Source of the DNA: Mantis religiosa
Lineage: Eukaryota > Arthropoda > Insecta > Mantodea > Mantidae
DNA length: 64,000 bases
Reading direction: 5' to 3'
Assembly (NCBI GenBank): GCA_030765055.1
Contig: CM060947.1
Span: forward strand, 105,446,966-105,510,965
The notes beneath the pieces were generated by a model that saw only the letters and a program-made list of their open reading frames with translations, was not told where the DNA came from and did not search any database. Positions 1 through 12,700 of the stretch are shown one piece after another (position 1 is the first letter of the stretch; each line of letters opens with the position of its first letter). The position numbers and the translations under genes are program-made.

Positions 1-3000
1 TCATAGAATATGGAATATTACTTAGGAGCAACTCAAAAGAAGGTCAACGAATATTTCTTATGCAAAAGAAGATTATGAGAATCATTTCTTACATAACAGA
101 TACACGTGCAAAGATCTTTTTAGAACTTTGAAGATATTAACCCTTCTTTGCATGAATGTATTCTCGAACATAAAAATTATTTATAAGCACTAGAGCCTCA
201 TTTGTAACAAACAATGAAATTCATAGAATGAACACTAGACAAAGGTATAACATTCATCATCTCATTGCTAAACTTTATTTCTTCCAGAAAGGTAAGTATT
301 ATGAAACCACATAAATATTTAACACTCTTTAAAACCCAAAGATCCTAAATAAAATTGATAATTTCAGTGCTTTTAAAATTACTCCTGGAGAGCACCTAGG
401 CTCAAATATTTTATTCTGTACAAGATAATCTGACTGACAAATTATCCTGATAGTGCTTACGTAGCTCTAAAGGTAGAATTTAACCCTTCCAATGACAAAT
501 CATTACCAATTTAGCTTTTGTGTTTTAATGTGTGTGAATTGAATAACTGACAATAAATGCTAGGCATTGCAAATCCAATATAAAATGTTGAGACGTACTG
601 TAAAAGCCAAGTGAATGTTCAAAAAATTGAAACCACCAAATTGTATTTGTATATACACATATGCTAACTGCAGGGAAGGTTTGATTTTGTCATCATATAG
701 AATTATCCCTGCCTTGTTTTTCATATTGCCTGTATATAATGTTCTTTTATGTTCAGTATTCACTAATATATGCTATTGAACTGTAAATTTCATTGACACT
801 GCTCAAAGTGTGGCTCAAAGGCTCAAAGGCTATCGTGGCTAGTAGTTCTTAAAACCCACATATTTCTATCTATTTCGTGATAATGGAGGTAAGCTTTCAT
901 TACACATTTATGCATTTATTTTTACGCATAGTAAGAGAATAAGCGATTAAAGCAGCAGTACGAGTTTTAAGAAAAGGACTGCTATGTAATGGCAGTGTCA
1001 TCCCATACTCTTTGTATGGAAACGACAGAAAGGTTACCAACCAACCACTTGCAAAAAAAGGGCAGAAATACAAAAATATTTCAACTAATCACAAACATTA
1101 TCTCGTCAGAAGTAGGAGAATCGTGCGCTTAGACAAATCGTATGGTTTTTAGGAGGTCCATATTTCTTTGTTGTATTTGGCGATTTTTTTAACCAAAGAT
1201 TATTCAGAATGAAGGGCAGTAAACACGCTATTCGAAGTAGATTCTAGATTAACATTTTCTTTCTGAAAAAATATTAAACATATAGTATTTAGTGGAAGAG
1301 GAGACATTTTCTAGAAATTAAAAAGAGAAAAGAAAAAACGGAGACGTTCTTCACCTAACTGATGGTTTGGAATGAGGTATTTCTGGAAACAATTGTGCGA
1401 GATCCTTAGAATATGTTGAACATAAATATCATGTTTGGTATTTAACTGGCTGTTCCATTTTGTAGTATGCTATTCGACAAACACACACAGATATTTGTTC
1501 TAGAATGCTCATTTTATTCAGAGGCCGTCAAAATGTTTACTTCCTATATGTAAGTATAGAGAAAGTGAGAATGAGTAAGTAATTACATAATAGAGAAGCA
1601 AAAATGACAAACCATTGAAAAGTTAATATCGACGAATGTGTTGAAAATGACTGATGCAAAATAAAAAATGTTATATAAAATAAATTATGCATTTCTTATG
1701 GTTCGACAGTTGTATAACATTTTTAAAACGCGAAAAACTGCACGGGCACATTGTAGGAAATTCAAGATCTTATCAGTAATGCAAATGTACAAAAGTAATG
1801 TCAAATGTCACCAAAATATCTGTGCTACTTTAATTAAAATATTATGAGCCATTTTTTGAAAAAATAAATAACAATGACAAATTTTACACTAATGAACAGT
1901 TTGATTTAGGAGAATTTTCCTGAAAATCTTTACGCCGCATCCTAGGAAGCTGCTGAATTTAAATATGAATTTTAGTGTTCATGCAACTTTTTATTTTTGA
2001 CTTGCAGTTTTCATTTACACCCACTCACACATACAGAAAAATATTTTTTTATATAAAACTGCCTTTTACTCCACGGACCTTAAACATGTATTTGGGGGAT
2101 ATATCAATTTTAAATTTTTGGAAAAAATATAATCTTTTTACATTAAACTTAATAATAGGCGAGAATTTCGATTTACTGATTTCACTCCTGTTAGAACCAA
2201 TCTACTTAGGGAAGATAATTAGCATGCCATATACTCCATTTTCTAATTTGTATATAAAGCATATTAAATACCAAATTTCAGAAAAATCGATTCAATCGTT
2301 CTAGTCTGTATAGATAATTTAACACATAAAATTACAAATAAAGTGAATTAAAAATGAGGATTTTTTACGGTAGTTCTTTCAAACTTAAGAGTAATTATTC
2401 AACCGAAATTGAAAATCCCGGGGAAAGGTTCGTTTGCAATTTTATTTTGTATGTATTTGTATTTTCCGCCACGTATTTGTCACGCGAGTTAAAATCCCAT
2501 TGCATACGTCACAGGAAGGCTCGTTACCTTGACAACGATACGTTTACTTATCATGCGAATGCAGTTTTTGTTTCTCCAGTTGATGAAAGTTATTACTAAT
2601 AACTTATTACACTATGTCATATGTAGTATAGTTATTTATTTCTTAGGCTAGCAACTGTTTTTCAAAACATTCCCATTTACATCATTGAACTGCTTTTCAG
2701 CAAGAACTAGGCAACACTTTACGTTAAGAGCTACGTTTCAGTTTTAAAGTAATTTGCATTAAAAAAGCGAAAGTCATGCAAAATTGAGGAGTCCCTCATA
2801 CAGCTCCTTGCAATGATGTGATCGAACTTTGTATGAAAAGAGAATATTAAATTTTAATATTCGACGTAGCAGGCAAAAAGCAGCTTTTCGGCTTAAGAAG
2901 TAGGAAACAGCGATAAATGAACGAAAGAAAAATGAGGTCGGTCAACAATCTCTAAGAGAACAGTTTTTAATTCTTACAGCCTAATCTCTAAGATAGTAAT

Positions 3001-4509
3001 CACAGTTATAGTACAGCTCTAGAGCAGAAAAAGGTACATAAAACTTTTTTGTGTAGTTTTCTACTTATGTTCAGACTGGACTAAAAGGTATCTAAACATG
3101 CATAAGGATATTTATGCGTTGAAGCTATGGAGCATTCCTTTGCAACAGTTTTTCTTCTTCTTATAATATCATATGGTATAAAAAGTGTACACCACAATAC
3201 AAATCTAATTAATCAATTCACCATATTTTTATTTGCTGTTTAATCCATCTAATCAAAATATTATTCACTTATGCTGTAGCAAAAGTCACTATTTTGCCTT
3301 GCAACTTCCAAAAATTGGCTACATTTGCTTTCAGTCTTACATCACTTTGAATTTGTTTGATAATTATTATTATGATGCTATTTTTATTTAATTAGCAAAT
3401 CAAACTTGTACAAAGCCATCATTTTCAGCCCCTTATACACAAATGTGCAAAAAAGGACTACTTTAAGCAAAACTATGAGCATTGAGCTTTAGGCAGAGTT
3501 AACATTTGTTAGCTATTTACGACTTGCTAAAGCAACTCTTATTTTAATTTTTCACTCCTTTTTTACAGAATGCATCTGTGCAATATTGGATACGACAGCT
3601 AGTGTAACATATAAAGAAAGAAAATAGTGTGTTGTTAAGTTTAGAAAACATCCACATTACCAATTACAACAATAATATGATTATTTATTTACTTAGAGGG
3701 TTCTAAGTTAGGCAATTAATCGGAAATATTGAAATAGCATTTATGCTACTGCCACAGAGTTGCTTTGGTTCTATTTCTATTGGGAAGAAATCTGAGTACA
3801 AAGATATGTTGAGACAAACACACATTTAGCCCTCTTGCATATTCGTGCAGGCACTAAAGAGCTAAAATATTATCAGCACATCCGGATGTTACGCTATTTT
3901 CACCAATGTTTTGAAATTATTTATGAATACTTGTAAAAAGTCACTTCCAGCAATATTGTAGTTTTATAATGACATCATATGTGATAATTTTAACTCACTT
4001 GCGCTTTTAAAAAAGGAAATAAAAGTATTTATCCTCGTTCTAAAACTAATGTGTCGACTTGGAAGCTGTAATTACCATGGACAAAATGTGAATGAAAAGT
4101 ATGATTGATAGCGTAAGTGAACGGCTCAACGTTTTCCTCAAGTATGGACAATGATATTATCTTTGTCTGTCTGTTTATTGAGATTGTATATAAGCAGTGT
4201 TGCAGAAGTATGATCTAAGAGAAACTCAGCTTAGAACCATTGTTTCTGAGATGAGGCTTCCATTCGCAAAGGTTAAATTAAAATCCTAGCTTCGATGAAT
4301 TTGATGTTTCTTGAACCTTGGATTTGTACACAGTTTCTGGACCATAACCTAAGATGTCCATGTGTGACCATAAAATAATAAAACCAAAGTGCTGATTAAT
4401 GGAAATAAAACAGACACTGGAGAATGGAAATTCAAGACATTATTTCAACTGGTTCCAATCGAACAGCTGAAAAGAGAGAGAGAGAAAAAAAGAAGGAATA
4501 TGACTGTAG
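1..4509. other. AT-rich stretch without recognisable gene
   Basis: No recognisable gene, tRNA or mobile-element motif was found on either strand. Open frames here are short, AT-driven and lack familiar domains. The longest (1975-2304, plus) is rich in Phe, Leu, Ile and Tyr, as expected from random AT-rich DNA. It could be intergenic or intronic; nothing in the sequence decides. Confidence 0.5.
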
Positions 4510-4581
4510 AATTTAAAGTGACAACGAAAGAAGACAAACACATAAAATTTAAAGTGACAACGAAAGAAGACAAACACATAG
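4510..4581. repeat. 36-bp tandem duplication (2 copies)
   Basis: Two head-to-tail copies of a 36-bp unit start at 4510 and 4546 and match at 35 of 36 positions. The length is a multiple of three, so the surrounding short plus-strand frame (4389-4670) stays open with a repeated 12-residue block. That frame has no recognisable domain, so I treat the duplication as recent slippage in noncoding DNA. Confidence 0.9.
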
Positions 4582-6008
4582 AACCTTTGTTACAGGCTAC
4601 CTCTCCCTCTTTCCCTTTTCTATCCCTTCCTCCTCCTCCTTTCATCTGTGTATCCCTCTACGTAATTTAGTTGTAATGAAGTTACAAAAACTTCTTTCTT
4701 GACTAGTAATAAAATTTAAAACATGAAAAGTTGAGCCGTAAACATACGTATCCTCTTCGTTATGTTTGCAATGCGATGGGATTTAGATTGTTTCTTATGT
4801 TAACTGGATTGCTTATACGCATAAAGAACATAAAGTAATATAAATTCTAAGGCATTCATCCTATTTGAATTTTATAAATAAGAAAACAACCACGTTTAAA
4901 ATTGCGATGATAAACTTTGTTTGCAAAGCAGCTTACGATATTTTACTTTTTTCTCCAATGAAATTCATTTTTGGAGAGGTGATATGATGTCACTAATGTG
5001 TTCTTATTTTTAGAATCTTAGATTTGGACATTACTCAGATCTCTAAAGCATTTCAACTAGATTACTTTCTCTATACACTCTCGGTTTTTATTCTTATGAA
5101 CACGCTAATATAACACAGCTTAGTTTTCTCTCTACTTCAAGTCAGCCCAGAAATAAATGGTTTCGTTGGATATTTCGTTGTAAGTACAAGCGAATATGTA
5201 CATGAAGGTGAAGTGATAGGAACTCTGTGAACAGTGGTTTAGTATATACTGGCTTTTATGCACACGTTTGCATGGAGACTAAAGAAACAAAAGAGTGACG
5301 TTTTAGAACAACAAGAATTGTAACGTTTTGAAAAATTCAAACAAACAGCAAGAGATATCTTGAAACCGATCGATACTACAACACTTGATAAAAGTTTTCG
5401 TGTTGTTTGTTTCTTATGGTTTATCAGTTACGCAAAATTATACATATTTTAAACTATTGAGGACATCAAAGGCCGTTTGTAAAGCATACAGTGTATACAA
5501 TTTATTGCTTGAGCATATCTTACTTTACTTATTTTAATCGGTTTAATTTTAGAAGGGCTTATATACCCTTAGAACTTAATACCCCTAGTTCTGCCGCAGA
5601 AGTACATGCCTCTGAGAAGTTGCCTGGCATGTAGGGTGTTCGATAGGTCGGTAAAATTTGATTGATGCATTTGTCCACAGAGGGCGTTGCGGCTCCCTTC
5701 TGTGCCCAATACATCGACCTCGATAGCTTTATGCAAGAAAAATAAACACATGTCATTGTTTATTTTTCACTTATGTGTAACATTGCGAGATACTGTTATT
5801 ATTTTGGTCTAAGTTTTATGGCTATGAAATTTAATGTGAATAACTTTGATCAGTAAGGGAAAGTGAATGATGATATTTAATAACATTTTGTGTACATAAA
5901 TCACAACATTACTACAGTTAGAAAGTCATGATTAGAATTCAGATACCTACTTCTATCTGGTTGGATTTTTGAAGGCAAAACGGGTACTACATTTTTCTAC
6001 AAGGAGAG
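4582..6008. other. Anonymous AT-rich DNA
   Basis: No gene recognised. A somewhat more GC-balanced patch at about 5560-5760 carries overlapping short minus-strand frames (65 and 60 codons) with no domain I know. It may be an old repeat. Confidence 0.45.
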
Positions 6009-6031
6009 AAAAAAAAAAAAAAAAAAAAAAA
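6009..6031. repeat. Poly(A) run
   Basis: A run of about 23 A residues followed by ACAAACAAC. This could be the tail of an old retroposed sequence, but no SINE or LINE body is recognisable just upstream. Confidence 0.9.
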
Positions 6032-6524
6032 CAAACAACAGTCGTAAGGATTTTTAAAGTTCCGTTAAGGTAACAAAACAGTTTCAAAAGCTGCATAGTG
6101 GGTTACCATGCACCTTCCACTTCCTCGAACGTCCAGTCATGCTGTCGTAGTTCACACCCAGCGCCGAAAAGAGATGTAAATAGTTATTTGTGCTATAAGG
6201 GAGGAAGGTCTGATTTACCACAAGAGGACTCGTTTGTGCCCGAACGAAGTGAGGACTAGCAATATTGAGTCCGAGGATGGTTCATTCTATCTACCTCCCG
6301 AATTGCATTCAAGATTTTTCCACTCATGCTTATCATGTAGCCATTATTAATTATTTGTGGTGTATAATTTCAAATTTATATTATACCCATTCATTTATAT
6401 TACTTAATGAGTTGAATTGTTCATTGCCATTCTTTTGTTTGTCATTGTATTGTTTGTTGCTATGGGAGAGTAGTTGTTGATTTTTATATGAAGGTGTAGC
6501 AACATATTGATTTTTTATGTAATT

Positions 6525-6837
6525 ATGAATGACAGCATAGAGGTGGCTGCAAATGCAGCTTGTCAATTTCTACTTACACAGAAGTCTAAATCAAGATATG
6601 AGAATACATATAAGTGCTTCAAGGAATGGTGTTCTAAAATGGATACCAACATTTGTGAAAATTCGTTGTTGGCATATTTCCTAGAGAAGTCTAAAACATT
6701 TCACTCCTCGGCAAGTTTATGGTGTGAATATTCCATGTTAAAGACAACTTACGGTTTTAATTGAGGAGAATTTAGATATATCGAAGTCTTGAAACTACAA
6801 GCCTTTTTGAAACGAAAACATAATAGTTATAAACCAA
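6525..6837 (+). pseudogene. Fragment resembling the N-terminal region of tyrosine-recombinase-like proteins
   Basis: Starting at ATG 6525 the frame reads a helical N-terminal segment with SRYENTYKCFKEWC, then LLAYFLEKSK and SLWCEYSMLKTT. After one stop (6762-6764) the same frame continues with LQAFLKRKHNSYKPK around 6798-6837. This order matches my memory of the SAM-like, core-binding half of arthropod tyrosine-recombinase-like proteins (Crypton/DIRS-type), which bind DNA ahead of the C-terminal R...HxR...Y catalytic domain. No catalytic domain follows: the frame degenerates and stops by about 6927. It is therefore a dead, truncated copy. There are no obvious terminal repeats. An alternative is a domesticated recombinase-derived host exon, but the internal stop argues against that. 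The family call is by eye. Confidence 0.6.
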
Positions 6838-7364
6838 AATGGCTATTGTTTCTATTATTGGATATTTTTCTTTGGGTAACAATAAATAAATATGAGTATT
6901 TTTTGAATTGCATAGAAATATTGTAAATGATTTCAGTTCCTTCAACAAGTTCAATCCTTCATAGCAGGTAGGTAAGTAGGGAGGTAAGTTGACTTACTTC
7001 CCCTGAGAGGTAACTTCTAATTACTCGTAAAGATAAAATATACATAATACTATGCTTATCACAACATGAGTGGAAAAATATTTTATATCTCTTACTATTA
7101 CCCCGTGTCTGCTAGGCAACCCCTCTGCCATCTTATATAGTCCATTTATTATTGTATAAAATTAGAATGGCATGGGAACTAAAGCTCTTTATTGCAGTAA
7201 ACTGAAACCATACCCTCTTTAAATACAACATTTGTATTAGCTTACGGGAATACTATTACGTGAAGATATCACTGATTATTAGTCCTAACACGAGATTTAG
7301 TCCATGTGAGAAAATGCTCTGTCTCTAATTTGCTAATGTTAGATATACATCTATTTCTACTGGA

Positions 7365-7490
7365 TAAAAGGAATCGATTCATATCTAACTTGAGCCTATC
7401 AGAGACATCAGATTATTTTCCCTCTGTGGAATAAATCACGTAATAGGTTTTGTTTTAGGGCTGTCAGCACCTTAGTTGTGGCTTAGTCTA
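7365..7490 (+). repeat. Dispersed repeat family D, copy 1
   Basis: The stretch shares an ordered set of blocks with 17045-17175, 32884-33003 and, reversed, 40695-40825. The blocks are GGAATC(A/G)ATTC, then CAGAGACATCAGA, then TGGA(G/A)TAAATCACGT, then a TTTxGGGCTGTC-type end with CCTTAGTTGTG. It has no long ORF, no clear tRNA boxes and no terminal inverted repeat. This copy is moderately diverged. Confidence 0.7.
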
Positions 7491-7609
7491 ATTATACAGT
7501 AGAATATAATACATTACTTCTTTTTCCTTAGAGCCTATTATAAGTGAATGGTCTTGTAGAATTGTCTAAACGGCTTACTGGTTTGGAAAGGTAGAATTCG
7601 ACGAAAACT

Positions 7610-7690
7610 TGTATGCTATAGTTAGATGTTGATCACGTATCTTCATCTTTCCAAACCATTGATCTAATCAACTGTGCTACAATGCTAATT
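7610..7690 (-). repeat. Possible tRNA-derived remnant
   Basis: On the minus strand TAGCACAGTTGATTAGATC closely fits a tRNA A-box/D-arm. About 45 nt further is a weak B-box-like GTGATCAACATC. The spacing is tRNA-like but the T arm is degraded. It is likely the 5' part of an old SINE; chance similarity is possible. Confidence 0.35.
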
Positions 7691-8465
7691 TAATGCCCGC
7701 ATGCCATTAAATTCCCCGACAGGACTTTAATTTTTCTCGGTAAATCATAAAGCGTTCTCAAATACATTTTCAGATAACATACCTCAATAGCGACTTTTAA
7801 TCTCATAAGTACGTCAAGTTATATGAACTTATATAAATGGCTTTAACTCGATTGTATATTTGCTGCCATAAAGGCTTAGTTAAAGGCAGTTATAATCTCG
7901 TAACTATATTTAGCACTGAGCTCATGCACAAGACTGGGTGTATTGATTTTTTCCTGCGCATTGCATTTATCAGAGTTAAGAAAATTATATTCTGCTTTTA
8001 GGAATCCAAACCAGAATTATTCGAAACGTCAACCATGCCTACTTCGGATGTTTAATGTTGTTTTCAAGTATGCTCAGAACCTTCCAAGAAACGGTCCCAT
8101 AACACAAGCTAATTTGTACTTGCAGGTATTAGCAGACATAGCAAACCAGGGTCTAGAATATCATAAATTTTTTTACGAGCAATCTAAGAGCAGCCGTATG
8201 TACTCGTCGTACCTTCCCCCCGCCCGAGGTATCCAGACTCCCACGTGCTCGTACTTCACAATTTGCGGATTGCGCTTCTCCACGTCTCGTTAATTACCAG
8301 AAAGACTGCACACTTCCAGTGTGTACTAATTAAACCGGACGTAAATATCTCGGTTTATGCCCTCGGTATTTCGTTTCTACACAGGCAACGGCTTCTTTCA
8401 TACTCGTATAACCATGGGCGAGGCCGGCGAAATACATACTAATTCATGGACACAGAAAAGGAACA

Positions 8466-8640
8466 ACACATCACATAATGATGATGATGATAATATAATA
8501 ATAAAATCGAGGAACCCACAGATTCACTGAGTTAACTCTTCTCTCTGCACTCTCCATCTCCATCTTCCTCTTTCCCTTTTTCTTTTTACGCCTCCCACAC
8601 TTTTCCCTTATAACCCCTCATTTCTTTATATGTACCAATC
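8466..8640. repeat. ATG-rich run and pyrimidine-rich tract
   Basis: A short GATGATGATGAT run at 8479-8492 is followed by about 140 bp in which the plus strand is strongly pyrimidine-biased (repeated CTCT, TTCC and TCCC). The style resembles 63700-64000, but I could not align the two convincingly. Confidence 0.55.
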
Positions 8641-9079
8641 TTACATGTTTTGTGATACATGCGATTTTAAAAACGATAGTATAACTGCTTTATCGGCTTG
8701 TTAATACAGGTATAACATCTTAAACTAAGTTCCAATCAAAATAAAACTTTTAAACAGTTGATTCTAGTTATTTATATTCACACAATCCAAAAATTAACAT
8801 CCATTAGTCAATGGCGGGTAGATAAAATGCTCTGGGTGGTGGTTTGTAACCTGAAGTTTCAGTGTGTATAAAGGCCAGTAACAATTGATCTTTATTAATG
8901 TCTTCGTTCTGACTTTAATGCTTAGAAATGAGTATGCTGATCATACATATAAAACATCTCGGAAAAAATTTGTTGAAAACTTACGTAGCAACATTTTCCA
9001 CAATATTTGACTGTTTTCATTCATAGAGTGCATTAGGTGAATATTTAGCTTTTACTTGTGGGAATGCTGACAGACGACA

Positions 9080-9760
9080 GAGGTACAGATAAGGGATGAT
9101 TAAACATGGTGTGAAGATTGCGTGGGTTAAAATACTTTGATGCAATTCTAAGACAATTGGTGAGAACATGGGGGGAGAAAGATCTGATATATGAAAAGTT
9201 CGAATGAATAAATAAAAATAATTTTGGGAGGGGGGGGGGCTGGGAAGAGAAGAAATGAACAAAATAAGCTGTATCAGATATGGCAGGATGAAAGAGGTGA
9301 ACTGAAGCAGGAAGTGATATTAGAATATACAAGAAATCAAGGAGTGTACAGAAATCTGAAACAGTACGTTGTGTAATGGGACAAAGTGAACGAAATGTCA
9401 ATGAAATATAAGTTACTTAAATAGTAATTTGGAGACAACAGTATAATACCAGGTCATGAATTTTAGTCAGGGAAAGTTAACAATTTTGGTAATTAGAGAA
9501 AACGGCTGAAAGATAAACAAAGTACGAAGATAGACATGGAAGGGAAATTTATAGGGAAATAATGAAATAAGGTTAGAGAAGATATAATGAAAATTGAATA
9601 AGAGCTAAGTGGAGGAGATAAGCTGAGGAAAAGGGAAAGGGAATAAGGGTGGGATATAAAATAATAGGACAATTAAAATAAGGGGAAAATGGTCACAGGA
9701 TAGATTAAGTAAAGAGTAGGAAATAAACGTGTCAATAGAAGTTGGAGATGGAAACCAACC
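9080..9760. other. Purine-skewed tract, possibly decayed coding sequence
   Basis: For about 680 bp the plus strand is dominated by A and G, including a G run near 9231-9239. Conceptual plus-strand translation is rich in Lys, Glu, Arg and Gly with several stops. That could mean a decayed basic protein such as a transposon ORF, or simply strand-asymmetric repeat DNA. No family is recognisable. Antisense frames at 9017-9401 are mirrors of the composition and are not supported as genes. Confidence 0.45.
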
Positions 9761-12700
9761 ATAGAGTTTATTCCTATGGGATTTCGAAATGAATTAAAGC
9801 ACCCCAAATCTAAGGATATCTGCTATATTTTAATTATAACCAAATGTAATTACTAAAAATTCATTCATAGTTTTTACCTTCTAAGACACCTAACATTAGT
9901 AGGTAGCGTAAGTTACATTTGAAACAAACTTTGGATATTGTGACTTCATTGGAAATATAGGCTTCGATATCCTCTGAGCCTGAAAGAAGCATTTTAGAAG
10001 CACATATTTACTGCACATTTGTGCGCACACCCCAAAACACCCCAATACTTTGATTAAAATAACATATATTTAAGTTAATTAATGTAACTTGCATGGGATC
10101 ACATCTTAAATTTTCTGTGAATAATCTGTGAAGTTTTAATGTTTGCGAATACAATATACTTCTACACCAAAAGAAGATGAATCAACGATTAAACCGTTAT
10201 AGAAAGTCTACGTAAATACATAAATTTAAATTAAAAAGCTATCCACCAATTTTTAGGATAACTGAAATACATAACTGATTACTTTGACTGCAATAATCCG
10301 AGCAAAAACTGCGGCAAATTTAGAACCCCCTCAAATGTACAGTTTACTACAAATATGTAGCTTTCCCTGTAGAATTGGCCATTTTCTAAATGTGTCTTGC
10401 TAGGTATTACATATTTACCAGATTAAACTGCCACATGATGAAACCCCTTATGTGATTCCTCTGATTTCTCTGGATGAATTTCATTGTTAACAAATGATGA
10501 TGTAAAATTATTTTAATATATTTACAACTATAACAAAATCACTACATAACTAAACAGTTACTAGTTCAAAACTACAAATATTTCAAATTGGTGTCTTAAA
10601 CAGGAAGTTCCTGTCTAAGATTTCTAAGTATGCCATCTGTTTAAACTCAATATGGGCAGTAATGCTAAATATAACATTATACTTTTATTTTGCAATGCTG
10701 TTCGTGTGAATTTTGTTACGGTTTGTAAATAAAGCCATTAAACTTTTTATACTCAGGAGTTTCCGGTACCTATTTGTGTAAAGATATTTTTATGTTCTTC
10801 AGCAACCAACTGATAGCTTAATTTGATTTGATTTTGCTCCATTATCTAGTAGAAAACTTTTCGGAAATTTCTGGTCGTTCTATGTAGAATAAAAAAAACC
10901 AATATGACACATGAGGTTTTTATATTTAATATGGAAGATGGAAGTGAATTAGTCCTGCAAATGAAGATGGTAAGAGTGTGGATATAAGTGAACAAAAGCT
11001 TCTAATTTGTTTATAACTATTAGCACCTTTAACCGGATAATCGCGTTTAAAGTTAAGAAGAGTATGTATCAACATGGTGCATCTTAGTGATTTATAAAAA
11101 TGACAGTGGAACACTGACTATGTATCAAAGTCAGATGTTTTGTCACTGATGAACTTTACAAAAAATTCATGGAAAAAGTAAGGTTACTGTTCACTGTAAC
11201 GTTTGCAAGCATTATCTCGAAATATACATGCTCACGTAATTACAAATATTTTATTTAGCAGGTATAAAGGCTGGTCTGTTTTATCTGAGGGGCTTCTGTC
11301 ATGGTAAGTAACGAAATCACGTGAAAGCTTGACCACGTGGAATTGTGTTGAATATAGATATAAGACAGTTTTAAGATTTATGTACACATAATATGTATGT
11401 ATTTGATTATGAAGCAATGCCAGCCATACTGCAGCGATATGTGACAATGATGTAGTTGAAAGAAGACAAGTATTTCACAAGTTAAAGCACTGTTACTCGA
11501 ACATCTCTTACTTTGTTAACACCGTTATTCTTTGTTGAATTTAACAGTGTGGTACTAAAAGTGCCAAAATTTAGGAATACTGGACACTGTGGTAAATATT
11601 CCCTATGTATAACAGTGTCTAATTGTCCAAAGAGTCCACTATGGTGAGCTGTATACGGTATTTAGTCTATGAAGGTGTGCCTCTAAGCAGTCATGTCTTC
11701 AAGCAGAATATTGCTACTGATTTTCTTTTTGATTAATCAATGGTGTGTTTATCGTCTTCAAAGATGATACTTCATTTTATGTGCATTTTAAGTTTTAAAA
11801 TATTCTTCTCAAATGACTTTATTTTATTACTAATTTGTAATATAGAAGTGTGAAGATAAATTATTATTTTATTACTGTTTAATTTTTGTGCCTTTTGACC
11901 AACATATCAGAATGTTTTCACTAATCCTACATTTGCTGGGACTAATAATTGTTTGTGTAAATTTTATATCAGCTTTAACGAATGGAGTACTTTGTCTATT
12001 GTATATTTTTTGAATTTAGATATTTATTGTTTATAATGCCGATTTTGAATCACAGAATATGTTTCCTGTTAAATTTATTAATATAGTTAAAAGTTATTTT
12101 AGGCTGGTGCTGATAGCTACTATCTCTCTCAATATGTTTGTACGTGCATCAAACGATAAGTAAAAAGTTAAGAGATTGGAATATATTCCAGCGTCAGCAT
12201 TTCCACTTTTTCCATTAGGGATATATTTATGCAGAATTATGTGACCATTCTTATTCTGCATTGCGGGTAAGAATCGTTTTTAATTGATTCAATTTACCAT
12301 GAACATAGACATAAGTTAAGAAAAAGGTAATGATAAACTTTTGGATGAAGGTATGTTTTCTAGAAAAATATATATTTTTCAGCTTTTTGGTATTAGACTT
12401 TCTTGTAATCATAATAAGAAAAATTTGTTCTTAAAGTCTGCAGGATTATATCACAGGTGGTACTACAGTGTATATGCAAATTTGAGAACTTATACGACGT
12501 ATGAGATATATTCCAAAACCCTCTCTTCTATGAAGCTTTATAATTTTTGTAAATAATTGCTGTAAATGTATTATTTTGACTCTTACTTACAGAAAAAAAA
12601 AACTGCCGCAGTATGTCTGCGAGCTCATTACTGCTCTGAAATCCACCAAAGCCAAAGAAAGTTTCATCTGCCAACGCTTCTTTGTATATTTGTCTGTTTT

